A stretch of DNA of 41,680 nt from Branchiostoma floridae (GCF_000003815.2 NW_023365716.1:688553-730232); one strand, 5' to 3'. Numbered from the stretch's first letter, positions 1-9,785 are shown. The notes: generated from the sequence alone by a model not told the origin. Numbers and translations are program-made.

Positions 1-620
1 ACGAACTTTGGTTTTTTTCCAAGCCGTTAGATAAGTACAGTGTCTTATACATCAGAATAGTGATTTTTATTCATTAGGGCAGATAAAGTAATTAAATAAG
101 TCATTACACAGGGTCAGCCAAAGAAGCGCTCGCTGTTAACGACTGGCCCGGTTTTCGAATCCACCATCTTTGGATTTTGACATTGCCCGACTGCCCAAGA
201 AGTTTATCAACTAGTTAGGCAAAAGTATATGTAGTATACCTTCTGGGTACCAAGCTTTGCCCGTTTGACGCTGTAGTGCTATTATAAACTACTAGTCGGC
301 GCTTCAGTTCCTGACACAAATAGTACTATAAAACAACATGCAAAGTCCCTATGTCGCGATGCTAATTAAGTGTTGCTGTTCCATGTTTATTTACTGCATC
401 CAGTCCACGTAATTAAGCAGACACCCGAGTCCTCACCTCAGAGTTGGCTCAGCACAATTGAGCTCATTTCAGCTGACCACCCTGACCAGGTAAACATGTC
501 CTTCAGACAGGAAGACCGCTCCGGGGCCGCCCAGCTCCCTGGCACCCGTTCTACCACAGATTCGATGTGAAAACGAAAAAAAAATCGATATAAAGAGTAA
601 ACTTCAAGAATGTTCTGGAG
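1..620. other. No gene recognised
   Basis: I see no convincing exon here. A 66-codon open frame on the plus strand (370-570) has no recognisable domain. It contains a possible donor (CAG|GTAAAC near 488), but I could not match it to a partner exon. The terminal exon of the minus-strand lectin gene, which should carry a WND-type motif and the last two cysteines, was looked for and not found. Confidence 0.4.
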
Positions 621-621
621 T

Positions 622-1125
622 TAAACAATGTCTGAAGGCGTTGTCCCTACGTGAGTTTGCACCCGTCAGGCAAGTTCTGACGTCATTACAGTCAGCTGGG
701 GTTCGGAGAGCGATCTTGGCTGTCAGCTTGCGGGTGGATCTATGGCAGTTGGTGTTTTTAAAATAGCTGTACAAGCTGATTTTTACAAGCTTATATTCTC
801 AGTTAAGCTGAAATGACTTTGTATCAATTTAAAGGTGTACACAAATCGCATCTCCAATGAACCGTAAAACACAAACATCGTCTGAAGGCGTGTCCCAACG
901 TGAGCGTACCCGTCGGACAACTTTTGATATCATGGCGGACATGTGAGAAGGATAGAGCGCTCATGACTTACAGTTGACAGGTGGTTCTTCAACTGTTGGT
1001 GTTTGTAAAATGGACCTACAAGATTATATTTACTGCAGATTTCCTCGGTTATCCTGACATTACTCTGTAAGAGTTCGAAAATATAGACGCTTTGCATCTC
1101 AAATCAAACATTAAACACAGAACAT
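622..1125. repeat. Two diverged tandem direct repeats of about 255 bp
   Basis: The block starting near 622 (GTCTGAAGGCGTTGTCCC) recurs near 873 (GTCTGAAGGCGTGTCCCAAC). Both copies continue in the same order through an ACGTGAG segment, a CAGTTGGTGTTT or CTGTTGGTGTTT segment, and a final CGCATCTCC or TTGCATCTC segment. The copies are clearly related but diverged by indels. I cannot say whether they are exonic or transposon-derived. Confidence 0.55.
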
Positions 1126-1139
1126 CGCACAGTGTTGCA

Positions 1140-1640
1140 GGCCAACCCTAATGAACGATGGACTCTTCCAGCATGCCCAGTGACGGCACTTCGATTATGT
1201 TTACTCCGATGGTCACGGCAGAATCGCCCGAGGTTCGTTTGAAGACCAGACCACTGTCAGAATCTAACTGTGTGTGAAATCTAAGGAGACCATTAATTTA
1301 TCATATGTATCCCGTGTTGATTTTTACTGTGAAACTTCAGTGGACTTGATGAAATAGCCCAGGGTTTGTTAGCGACCGGTTCATCTCGTTGCACCACATC
1401 TAACTGTTCAGCGAAAATCCTAACATTGAGAAATGTTTGTAAAACACCCCTCAACAATGGACTCTTCCAATACTAAAAAGATACCGTCATATGATTCGCT
1501 ACATATCTATTACTCCGCTGACAATGGTAAAAAAATAGCACGAAGTCGATACGTGACTTGCTTAAACACATTTGTTAAGTTAAGTGTGACACTTGTTGTT
1601 GTTTCTAAAAAAAACTCCAGACCACTGACAATGACAAAGT
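1140..1640 (+). repeat. Two diverged copies of a possibly coding segment
   Basis: ATGGACTCTTCCA occurs at about 1158 and again at about 1457. Each is followed by a related stretch. In one frame the first reads HFDYVYSDGHGRIARGSF and the second reads SYDSLHIYYSADNGKKIAR. Both are followed downstream by CCAGACCACTG. The resemblance suggests a duplicated exon or a decayed transposon coding segment. The frames are not continuous between copies and I recognise no family. Confidence 0.35.
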
Positions 1641-1667
1641 GTAAGATGCGTGGACGGCACTTCGATG

Positions 1668-1852
1668 GTGTCGTGTGTGGCGTAACTGGTAGAGCTTCCG
1701 GCTCGGACTCAGAGACTAGAGGTCCCGAGTTCGATACCCGCCGTGCCCCCCGACGTTGTGCCCTTGGGAAAGCCACCTACACGACCTTCCTTACTTCACC
1801 CAGGTGTAAAAATAGTTACCTGACTTCGGTCGGGGAGGTATAAGAAAAGTCT
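1668..1852 (+). mobile_element. tRNA-derived SINE
   Basis: The head has an A-box-like TGGCGTAACTGGTAGAGC and a B-box-like GAGTTCGATACC, the layout of a pol III promoter derived from a tRNA. The body, with TTGTGCCCTTGGGAAAG and then CCAGGTGTAAAAATAG and TACCTGACTTCGGTCGGGGA, is shared with the elements near 16276 and 22145. Shared body plus tRNA head identifies a SINE family rather than a functional tRNA gene. Confidence 0.8.
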
Positions 1853-2212
1853 ACCCTTACTTTCTGTCTGTACTGTGTACGTGGCACTGTTAATATAAGT
1901 AACTAACTTGCGTGCAGTGCCACGATGTCCTCGTCTTTCCAAAAAGTAAAATAAAAATCGTACGCGACAACAACAGTGACAAAGTGACCCAAGGTTATGT
2001 TAGAACAATCACCTACCTATCTATCAAGGGAATTTTTTCTGACGTACCCTTTTGTCTATTTGTCAGCCGGTAGTTTAGATACCTGGCGCGGTAACTGAGA
2101 GAGATGGCAGCCACGTCATCGTGCACACATCGGAACCACCTGACCGGTAGTATAAATTATAACAATTATAACAATTATAAAGCATTGTCTAAAGCAATGT
2201 CTTATCCGTTGT

Positions 2213-2493
2213 TTAAAACGTCTGGCTGTTTCCAAAACCATATCCAGTTGCTTGAGTAACTGTTTTTTGGCGTATCTTACTACCTGGATGTCTAATGTTC
2301 ATCGACGTATAAATACGACGTCCAATATGGTCTCTGGTCAATATTCACCATTGTAAAGTCCTGACATCAGCTCCACAACAACGTACAGTACTTTGTTTCG
2401 TCGATGAAGTTCAGACATCCAGGTAATAAGATACGCCAAAAGCAGTTACTCAAGCGACTGGATATGATTTGGGAAACGGTCAGACGTTTTAAG
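2213..2493. mobile_element. MITE with inverted repeats of about 85 bp
   Basis: The left arm (about 2213-2297) and right arm (about 2400-2493) are inverted copies. For example GAGTAACTGTTTTTTGGCGT on the left pairs with ACGCCAAAAGCAGTTACTC on the right, and ACCTGGATGTCTAATGTTCA with TGAAGTTCAGACATCCAGGT. There is no ORF inside, so it is a non-autonomous foldback element. A half copy lies at about 27148-27232. The target-site duplication is not clear. Confidence 0.7.
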
Positions 2494-2499
2494 TAGAGT

Positions 2500-3290
2500 T
2501 CATTACCTTACGCCAGTGAGATCTAAGCGATCTCGTTGGAGAGTAGGTTTATATATCCTAATTATGAATTGATATGCACTTTGTACTTCACTTTCAATCG
2601 GCGTTGTGGCTATCTAAGTACGGCATATTAGAATGACAGTGCTACACTCGGACCACGTCTGTAAGCTGACTCAGTATGTTTCAAAGCAATGAAAGAAGCA
2701 AAAAATTGTTGAACCACCATAAAGACTTTAGTTCATGCCATGGTGCATTTTATACGCAGTTAAAACAATTTACAAAAAGTGAAACAATTCATATGATCAG
2801 AATCTGATTAAACAGCAAGATTAAACATTCCTGCTTAGATTCTCACAGTTGCTAAGTTCCACTTATGTTCCAACATTCATGCCATTGACGAAATCAGTGA
2901 AACTGCGCAATATCCCTTTGTTCAAGTCATAAAAATGTGTCTGACTATCATTTCTAAAGCATTGTATAGCATAGTTACCCACATGTTGGATGTTGTCTCC
3001 TTCCATAAGTACAGATACTGGGTCAGAATATACAAGTATGTGTAGATTTTATCTCCCAGTACGGAGGTTTGGCTTTCGCTGTATCTCTATGTGTTTTTGG
3101 TCAAAGGTCCCAGAAAAGACCAAGAAATAGTTGTCTCATTTCCTGTTTGTCTTTCTTACTATATGTATGTCTGTAGCCTAAAGGGAACTAAACAAAAAAA
3201 ATACATCAGACAGAATATAGCAAAACATTCACACAAGAAATGAAATATGAATTTGAAAAAAAAACAGAAAAGGTATTTCAAGAAGGTATG
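2500..3290. other. AT-rich stretch, nothing recognised
   Basis: No ORF above 60 codons, no splice-framed domain segment and no clear inverted repeat were seen here. Confidence 0.5.
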
Positions 3291-3317
3291 AAATCGTGAT
3301 TTTTTTTTGGTTTCTTT

Positions 3318-3600
3318 CAACTTCTAGAAAGTATCAAATACAAAGAGAGTCAAAAACTGATTTTTATTTTCTGGCATTAGAGCAAACAAGTGCCTTGTGT
3401 AACGTAATATATGGGGTAAATATTCATCAAGATTTTCTGCCAATAAATCTTATCATGATGCACATTAAAACATGTAACTCTTTTTAAGACCCTGGTGTTT
3501 CTAGATAGTATTAAATACATGTACAAAACTAAGAGAGTCCATTTGTGGCTATAAGCCAAACTAGTTTTGTATAATGTAATATATGGCAACCTATGGTACA
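3318..3600. repeat. Diverged tandem repeat, about 180 bp period
   Basis: The segment from about 3322 (TCTAGAAAGTATCAAATAC, then AGAGAGTC, then GTAACGTAATATATGG) is echoed from about 3501 (TCTAGATAGTATTAAATAC, then AGAGAGTCC, then TAATGTAATATATGG). The two short ORFs overlapping this stretch on opposite strands have no family resemblance and are not called as genes. Confidence 0.45.
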
Positions 3601-3754
3601 ATGTGCTATTACATTACATCAAGTGACTTCTCACTCTCTTTGATTAAAGCGAAATATGGAACAAAATGATGTTTCGTTACTTCAAGTAGCTTTCCCCCAT
3701 CCCTCTCTCTCCATCTTTCTCTCATCTTGATCGTGATAGAATGATACTACGCAT

Positions 3755-4700
3755 CGGTTTTATAGCCAAGTCATTTAAAGCCATTCATAGCCAGGTTTTA
3801 TAGCCAAGTTATTCCAAGTCATTCATAGCCAACACGGTTTTCTTTTGCTACGATCGATCAGACTAGAAAACTTTCGAGCCCCAACAAATCCGAATTGGTT
3901 TGGCTACCCCTTTTCTTTCTTTCTTTCCTGTTTTGAGAGACTAGATCGGATGTCACACCTTATTTCGGCCTTTTACAAACAAAGGGAATTGGAAGCGAAC
4001 ACTGCTGGTCATTCCATTCTCCTCTTCTTATATGGTCCAGCCAGAAGAAAGGTTTTGTCTGTTGGGAAAAGGGCATACAGCAAACATAAAAAAACCTTAC
4101 AGGTTGCATAATTCCACCAGGTGCCAGTATACCACCACCTCAAAAACGTTTTATAGAGGCCTTCTCAAGATTGTCTTTAACACCTAAATGTCTGACTTGT
4201 ATTACATTTAGGATATTTAACATTCGGTGTTCAAGACAATTTTGGGAAGACCTCTATACTACTTAAGTTTTATTTGAGGTGGCGGTATTATGGCACCTGG
4301 TGAAATTATGATAGTCGATGTTAGAATAAAGTGTATTTGTGCCTTCTTTTTCACAAGTAGTCAGTGTATTAAAGAGGCTTTCTGGATCGGTTTTAAAGCC
4401 AAGAAACTCCATCATGTGTCCTTTTGCTACGATAGCACAGAAAACGTTTCGAGGTCCAACAAATCCAATTGGTGTGACTGACCCTTGTCTTGTTTTTCTT
4501 GTTTGAGAGACGAGATCTGATGTTATTTCGGCCTTTTGCAAACAAAGGGAATAGGAAGCGTACACTGCTGATCATCCCACTCTCCTCTTCCCACTGGTTT
4601 CTGCCAAAAGAGAGGACTTCCAGACTGTTGGGAAATGAGAATATAACCATTAAGTTCTGTATCCGCAAATTAAAAGGGCATTCCACTCCACACGGGAGTG
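3755..4700. repeat. Direct duplication interrupted by a MITE
   Basis: About 330 bp at 3755-4090 recurs at about 4388-4650. Shared landmarks in order are GGTTTTATAGCCAAG or GGTTTTAAAGCCAAG, TTTTGCTACGAT, CCAACAAATCC, GAGAGAC, TTATTTCGGCCTTTT and CAAACAAAGGGAAT. The MITE at 4114-4305 lies between the copies. All short ORFs in this region are explained by this duplicated non-coding sequence. Confidence 0.65.
4114..4305. mobile_element. MITE with long terminal inverted repeats
   Basis: The left end has CACCAGGTGCCAGTATACC, and the right end is its inverted counterpart ending GGTATTATGGCACCTGGTG. The inverted match continues inward through CCACCTCAAA, TATAGAGG, TTCTCAAGATTGTC and AACACC. This gives arms of about 80 bp around a small loop. 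There is no coding capacity. Confidence 0.7.
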
Positions 4701-5345
4701 TTATTTTCCGATAGATATTAATTTTAGGAAGTAATAACTGCATACTACTTCATATTATACGATAAAGTACCCAGTTGTTCCACGTGCCTCAAAAGCATTC
4801 AGTCTTGTACTAAACTCCCCAAGTACCCTCTAATTGAATTAATCCTATGGCTGAATACAATGCAAAAATTTTAGGTAAGGTTACAAAACTAATTTCAGGT
4901 TCGCTAAGAAATCTCGTCTTCTTCTTGTATTCTTTGCTATCTTATGAGCAATTTGCCTACTCGATGTGCTTAGCGTACCTCATTTATTCCGAAAATATGT
5001 AGGATAAACAAAGTGTCTATGCGTATTGGGAATGCAATGCATGGGAAGGGCCCGGGTCTGCATGGGTTTAGAGAGTGTCATATTGTTTTATAAAACACAC
5101 ATCGCGTAATTCATCCCAAGATGATTTCCACAAAATTAGGCTGATTATGTATTCACTGACACATTATCTATTGGAAAACAAGACTCCTCATTACCTTGCT
5201 GGAAATATGGTATTTGTAGTTTCTTTTGCACAACGAGTAATTAGTGGATCGAGGAGACTGTCTGGATAAGAGGTTGAACCCCAGTGCAGAACAGGGGCGA
5301 TAAAAATAGGAAAATTCAAAGTGTGCAAATTAAGTCCAGTAAGAC
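4700..5345. other. No gene recognised (expected side of the missing lectin exon)
   Basis: The minus-strand lectin gene should continue in this direction after its exon ending at 5350, with phase 0. I looked for a minus-strand segment encoding W-N-D, two cysteines and a final FxCE, and did not find it. Small ORFs here resemble nothing I know. Confidence 0.45.
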
Positions 5346-5349
5346 ATAC

Positions 5350-5525
5350 CTTGGAGTACATGACACCGCAGCCCTCTCCCTTGCCAAATGCGAGGAAGCC
5401 ATCGTTGTCTGGTTTCCCCGGAGCCCAGTTTGTGTAAGACAGCAGCGAGCCGTCCGCCCACCGAAACTGTCCGTCCGGTTCACGTTTCAGGCCGATCCAT
5501 ACGTGATACCGAAGGAATCCTTTCG
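5350..5525 (-). CDS. C-type lectin domain exon, part 2
   Basis: This exon is 176 bp, enters in phase 1 after TTGTAG| and leaves in phase 0 at TCCAAG|GTATGT. It encodes the core of a C-type lectin fold: VWIGL (the conserved WIGL strand), then FRWADGS, then YTNWAPGKPDND, then EGCGVMYSK with the third domain cysteine. The long-loop motif that is EPN or QPD in sugar-binding members reads KPD here, so classical calcium-dependent mannose or galactose binding cannot be assumed. The WND-type motif and last cysteine should be on the next exon, which I could not find. Confidence 0.8.
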
Positions 5526-5559
5526 CTACAAGCGGAACAAGATATCACCAAGATGTCAG

Positions 5560-5737
5560 TTATAACGTCTCTGTAGTTTCAGAGCACGCTGCTAGGGGGC
5601 CAAAATGTTTTGATATGTAGATACGAGTAGGGGTTGGAACGACGAAGGTCAATGTTAATGTTTGCCCGTCCGGACCACGCGTCAGGCCGATCCATACGTG
5701 ATGCCGAAGAAACCCTTTCGCTACAATGGGAACAATA
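5560..5737 (-). pseudogene. Relic duplicate of the lectin WIGL exon
   Basis: Immediately upstream in the gene's direction lies a second copy of the start of the 5350-5525 exon. It has the same acceptor (ATTGTAG|CGAAAGG) and encodes AKGFLRHHVWIGLTRGPDG, against AKGFLRYHVWIGLKREPDG in the intact exon. After PDGQ the similarity ends: the tryptophan, NWAPG and cysteine segments are absent and the frame runs to a stop. It is best read as a truncated exon duplication. It retains an acceptor that could still be mis-used in splicing. Confidence 0.7.
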
Positions 5738-5749
5738 GATAATTGCAAA

Positions 5750-6060
5750 GTTTTGTATTATTGTAAGTAACTATACTTAATGGAATTGACCTCCTCTAAA
5801 CCTTGAACCCTTGAAAACCGGCTCAGGCCGAAGGCCACTTTGTATGTGAATCAAGGCTAAATAAAGGTTGAAGGTGAATTTGGGAAAATATGCTTGTCAG
5901 AAACCCGTTGCCATGGCAACACGAAAAATCACAAACAATTTTTTTTTTCGCAGAATTGTTGCCAACAATATTCTAGGAAAAGTCACCAAGTTTCGTAGTC
6001 CTAGCACACGTCGTTCGCCAGTTATATGGCGTCAAAGTTAGCGCAGACACTTTTAGCCCC
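5750..6060 (+). mobile_element. Probable LINE 3' end and unassigned repeat
   Basis: The stretch around 5817-5880 (GGCTCAGGCCGAAGG, then GAATCAAGGCTAAATAAAGG followed by TTGAAGGTGAA) looks like the 3' end of a non-LTR retrotransposon: a polyadenylation-like AATAAA followed by a short tail repeat. No coding part is attached. The remainder up to 6060 shows nothing recognisable. Confidence 0.35.
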
Positions 6061-6144
6061 CCCCTGGTCTAGATAGGGTTAAAGAACACAGAAATAAACA
6101 AATAAATGAATAAATAAATCATGACCCCGATTATCATTACCCAC

Positions 6145-6315
6145 CGTTTCTGATGACATCTGCCACGAAGTTGTTCTCGTCCTCGTTCTGGACGGAAGCG
6201 AGCTTTGCCCCTTGCTGTTCACACTTTGTGTTTGCTTTGTCCCAGGAGATCTTGTCCGTCATCAACTTGTAGCAGTGATTGTTGTATTCACTCCACCCAC
6301 TCGGGCAGTTTTGGC
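6145..6315 (-). CDS. C-type lectin domain exon, part 1
   Basis: This 171 bp exon enters in phase 1 after TTACAG| and leaves in phase 1 at AACG|GTGGGT. It encodes GQNCPSGWSEYNNHCY, the first two cysteines of a long-form C-type lectin domain. Next comes SWDKANTKCEQQGAKLASVQ, the first helix with its conserved cysteine and the LASV strand, and then NEDENNFVADVIRN, the second helix. Joining to 5525-5350 gives VIRN-A-KGFLRYHVWIGL, a normal continuation of the fold. The spacing of all elements is typical for the family. Confidence 0.85.
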
Positions 6316-6404
6316 CTGTAACAAATAAAAACTCGAAAGGCAATATTTTTGCAAAAAAAATGTTTTCCTCTATCCTTGTGTCAAGCTAGTCACACAAAAT
6401 GATA

Positions 6405-6615
6405 TAATGTAAATGCATTTAAATTCGCGGGGATTCAATTTCGCGGTAGCTGGAAAAGGGACTTTTCGCGGTGGTTTTAAGTTCACGGTAGCACCAAGCA
6501 CTGTAGTCTCTTACTGTCATGGAAAAAGGTTCGCGGTGGTTTTAAGTTCGCGATGAATTGGCAACGCGAAAACCGCGAACATAAAACCACCGCGAATGTT
6601 TCTGCTTTTACAGTA
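6405..6615. mobile_element. TTCGCGG-type inverted-repeat element
   Basis: The element starts TAATGTAAATGCATTTAAAT and ends CTGCTTTTACAGTA, with imperfect inverted ends. Internally it carries several copies of TTCGCGGTGGTTTTAAGTTC in both orientations. A related copy lies at about 22946-23306. It sits in the intron between the third EGF exon and the first lectin exon. The 123-codon minus ORF overlapping it is spurious. Confidence 0.6.
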
Positions 6616-6649
6616 CCTTTAGGCTTACCCCAAAGTAGTGTGTGTGAGT

Positions 6650-6745
6650 GACAAAAATTGGGGCTATGAATGGGGGTATCTGAGTAGCCTGACGTGATAG
6701 CCAGTCCATGTAGCCAGACCTGGTGCACAGCCCAGCCTTTCCCAC
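6650..6745. repeat. Dispersed repeat shared with 38143-38226
   Basis: GGGGCTATGAATGGGGG followed by TCTGAGTAGCCTGACGTGAT and GATAGCCAGTCC is nearly identical to the interior of the inverted-repeat element at 37783-38291. This marks a solo fragment of that transposon family in the lectin gene intron. Confidence 0.6.
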
Positions 6746-6797
6746 AAACCTTTTCTACTTGGAAGAAGAAAGAGAATTTTGAGTGGCAAAAACCTAC

Positions 6798-6908
6798 CTC
6801 GCTGGCAGTTCTGCCCAGTCCATCCAGAGTAGCAGGAACATCTGTAGCCACCATCTTTGTTCACACAGCGTCCATGTTGGCATGGTTTCCTGGTACACTC
6901 ATCTTTGT
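6798..6908 (-). CDS. EGF-like domain exon 3
   Basis: The exon is exactly 111 bp with phase 1 at both ends (CCGCAG| acceptor, CGAG|GTAGGT donor). It encodes one six-cysteine EGF module starting DKDECTRKPCQHGRCVNK and ending GWTGQNCQR. The DxDEC start and the C-x-N-x4-Y-x-C-x-C pattern match calcium-binding EGF domains with an Asn/Asp hydroxylation consensus. Symmetric phase-1 exons can be gained or lost without breaking the frame, which fits its two close sisters. It joins to the lectin exon as CQR-G-QNCPSGW. Confidence 0.85.
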
Positions 6909-7080
6909 CTGCGGGATATGAGACAAAGAAAAAAGTCATGTAGCTACCATTCATAACTAGAAAAAGACACAGAAAGAAATCAGGAAAATATTGATTAATG
7001 TTGGTGGATTAATGGAATGGTGGGCGGATGAAAATATCATTGTTGCAAAGTGAATCTGTAATTAGAGATAACGACCTCAC

Positions 7081-7191
7081 CTTGCTGACAGTTCTGTCCA
7101 GTCCATCCAGGTGAGCAGGTACATTTGTAGTCGCCATCTTTGTTCACACAGCGCCCATGTTGGCAGGGGTTCCTGGTACAGTCATCTATGT
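7081..7191 (-). CDS. EGF-like domain exon 2
   Basis: This 111 bp exon is phase 1 at both ends (TCTACAG| acceptor, CAAG|GTGAGG donor). It encodes a calcium-binding-type EGF module beginning DIDDCTRNPCQHGRCVNK and ending CSPGWTGQNCQQ. All six cysteines are present. It differs from the neighbouring EGF exons at only a handful of residues, so the three arose by recent exon duplication. The LINE at 7240-9502 lies immediately upstream of it in the intron. Confidence 0.85.
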
Positions 7192-7239
7192 CTGTAGAAT
7201 GAAGAAAAAAATGACACAAAGATGATAACACTGATAACA

Positions 7240-9502
7240 ATGACAATGACAATGACAATGATGTTTATTGCATGTTCATGCCCCAATGAGGCTAAATGCA
7301 TTAAGTTTGATATAAAGTTAATGAGAACAAATAAACAATGATATATCCTAATAATAACTATTTTCTACAAGCTTCGTCCCTCCTCTTAAAACAAGAGTAA
7401 ACGAACTTACACAGTTCTTCCAATATGTCATAGTTAGTTGATGACATCAGATATTTAAACATGTCTACCTTTGTTATGTTTGTATATTTCTCTTTAACAC
7501 GTTTAACATTAACAAGGCTATTACGCATATCATTGTACAGAGAACACTCTAGTAAAAAGTGCATTTCATTTTCTATACATCTGACATTCTTATTACAAAA
7601 CATGCATATTCTATCGTCAGGAGGAGTTCGGGTGTATCTGCCAGCTTCAATTTGCAGTGGGTGATCGCTGATCCTTAATTTAGTCATGGCTCGGCGATAA
7701 CTAAAATTTGTTATCTCTAGGTACTTTTCTCTTTCATAAGTAAGCTTGAATTTTCTGTAGGTTCTTAACTTATTACCTTGGTTTTCCTTCATGCCAGGAG
7801 AATTCATTTCGGAGTAAAAATTTTGAACAAAGTTGTCTTTCAGTCTTTGGTTTACTTCGGACTGAGCGAGAGATGTGTTGCGATCACTGTTAATCAAAAG
7901 ATAGGCAAAACCAGACTCCTCCAGGATTTTGCTAACATTGGAAAACCAGCATGGTATGTTGCGACTGTGTAAGTCCTGCTGTACAAGAAAAGCTTCAAAT
8001 TGTAGACTATTTCTTGGCACTTCTTTAACTAATCTTTTGTAGTATGAATACAATTTAGTATATACTTCGATCCACAGAGGATACCTGCCTAGTTCTGCCC
8101 TTGTTGCAAGATTACTTGAGTTTTTTCTTACGCCTAATAACGACTTGCAAAACTTCAGATGAACTTGTTCAATGGGTGACTTATCATTTAATCCAATTTT
8201 GCCCCATACCTCTGCACCATAAGTCAATATTGGGACAACGCAGGCATCAAATAATTTACAATATACTGAAATTGAAGGATTGGTTTCTCCTAGTGTTGTT
8301 TTAATACTGAACAGAGCTCTTAGCGCCTTCTTTTGTAGTGTTTTTAATGCTGTTGTGAAGTTGCAACCTGTTGTAAGTACCACTCCTAAATAGCAATATG
8401 AAGAAACAATCTCTATGTCTTCGTTGAATATATGGAATTTGAGATTTGAGAACATATGACCCTTTTTGTTAAATACGATTATTTTTGTCTTATTTATGTT
8501 AACTGATAATTTCCATTTGTTGCAATAGAGACCTAGTTTATCAATTGCATTTTGAAGACCATTTTGGCTAGTTGATAGTAGGACAAGGTCATCGGCATAA
8601 AATAAACTTGATACTTCAGATGTATTTAGCAAGGGCGCATCAAAATCTCCTGTATTCAGTTCGTCTGCTAAGTCACTGATATATAGGTTAAATAGTGAGG
8701 GACTTAGAACACAACCTTGCCGCACTCCTATTTTGACAGGGAAATTTTCACTTAAACCTATATTTGTTTTCACACTCGCTGCGGATTGACTATATAAACT
8801 TTTTAGCATATCAAAAAATCTACCGGAAATGCCTTTTGATATGAGTTTGAATAATAGGCCCTCGTGCCAAATTGAATCAAATGCCTTGGATAGATCCACA
8901 AAGCAAGCAAATAGTTGATTTCTTGACAGTGTATATTTGGAAATCAACGTTTTCAGAACAAATATGTTATCTGACGTTCTGTAATTCTTCCGGAACCCCG
9001 CTTGATTAGGTTTAAGAATTTTGTTTTCCTCGAGAAAAGAGGAGAGCCTTTTGTTTAGAACAGAGGTAAACAGTTTCCCGAGACAGCTAGAAATGGAAAT
9101 CCCGCGGTAGTTGTTAGTGTCGTCTTTTCTCCCTGATTTGAATATGGGCACTATGTAGCTTTTTGACCAGGTTTGGGGGAATTTTCCACTAAAAAAGGTG
9201 CGATTGAATAATGCAACAAGAGGCTTTAAAAGTAAGCTGTGTCCCGCTTTCAGCATTTCGTTAATTATCATGTCTTCGCCGCTCGCCTTTTTGTTTTTGA
9301 GAGCCGTTATTGCACTACTTATTTCAGCCTCCGTGATTTGGCAATCAAGAGGCCCTTGCTCTGTGTTGAGTTCCTCCAGTGCCTTTAGATTGTCTTTAAT
9401 TTTCATTTCAAATTCAGTGTCAAAATTTTGCCTCTCAAGCCTACGTTTTTCATGTAATGCTTTGAAGTGAGTTACCCATGAATCAATGATAACAAATGCA
9501 CA
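7240..9502 (-). mobile_element. 5'-truncated non-LTR retrotransposon (LINE) with reverse transcriptase
   Basis: An uninterrupted frame from 9406 to 7358 encodes 682 residues, and an open frame extends upstream to about 9500. RT landmarks occur in order: SYIVPIFKSGRKDD, NNYRGISISSCLGKLF, NQAGFRKNYRTSDNIF, FVDLSKAFDSIWH, GVRQGCVLSPSLFNLYIS and the catalytic FYADDLVLLS. The C terminus has a CxFC...H...C cluster (ICMFCNKNV, then ENEMHFLLECSLY), typical of these elements. No endonuclease domain is present, so the copy is 5' truncated. The 3' end has AATAAA and a (CATTGT)n tail, which points to the CR1/L2/Jockey side of LINEs rather than L1. It sits in an intron, on the gene's own strand. Confidence 0.9.
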
Positions 9503-9547
9503 TGCTTTGAAGTGAGTTACCCATGAATCAATGATAACAAATGCACA
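9458..9547. repeat. Perfect 45-bp tandem duplication at LINE 5' end
   Basis: Two adjacent 45-bp copies (9458-9502 and 9503-9547), each beginning TGCTTTGAAGTGAGTTACCC and ending AACAAATGCACA, are identical by eye. The first overlaps the open 5' part of the LINE, so the duplication probably arose at or after LINE insertion. Confidence 0.8.
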
Positions 9548-9674
9548 TCAAGAAGGAATAAAGAAATAAGAAAGAAACAGAAAACTTCATCTATGTAAAG
9601 TCATTTTTCATAATGTCATTACCAACGTTTTTATGCTAAAATATGACTATTGGTCATAACTAGACAGAGCTCAC

Positions 9675-9785
9675 TTTGCTGACAGTTCTGTCCAGTCCAT
9701 CCAGGTGAGCAGGTGCAGTTGTAGCCACCATGTTTGTTCACACAGCGTCCATGTTGGCATGGGTTCCTGGTACACTCATCTTTGT
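9675..9785 (-). CDS. EGF-like domain exon 1
   Basis: This 111 bp exon is phase 1 at both ends (CCACAG| acceptor, CAAA|GTGAGC donor). It encodes DKDECTRNPCQHGRCVNK, then HGGYNCTCSPGWTGQNCQQ, a six-cysteine calcium-binding-type EGF module. It joins the stalk exon as PQTS-D-KDECTR and EGF2 as CQQ-N-IDDC. It contains an NCT sequon (N-glycosylation possible) that its sisters lack. Confidence 0.85.

Noticed and set aside
1433-1843. 136-codon ORF as a gene
   Set aside because: Its second half is translation of a tRNA-derived SINE (1668-1852).
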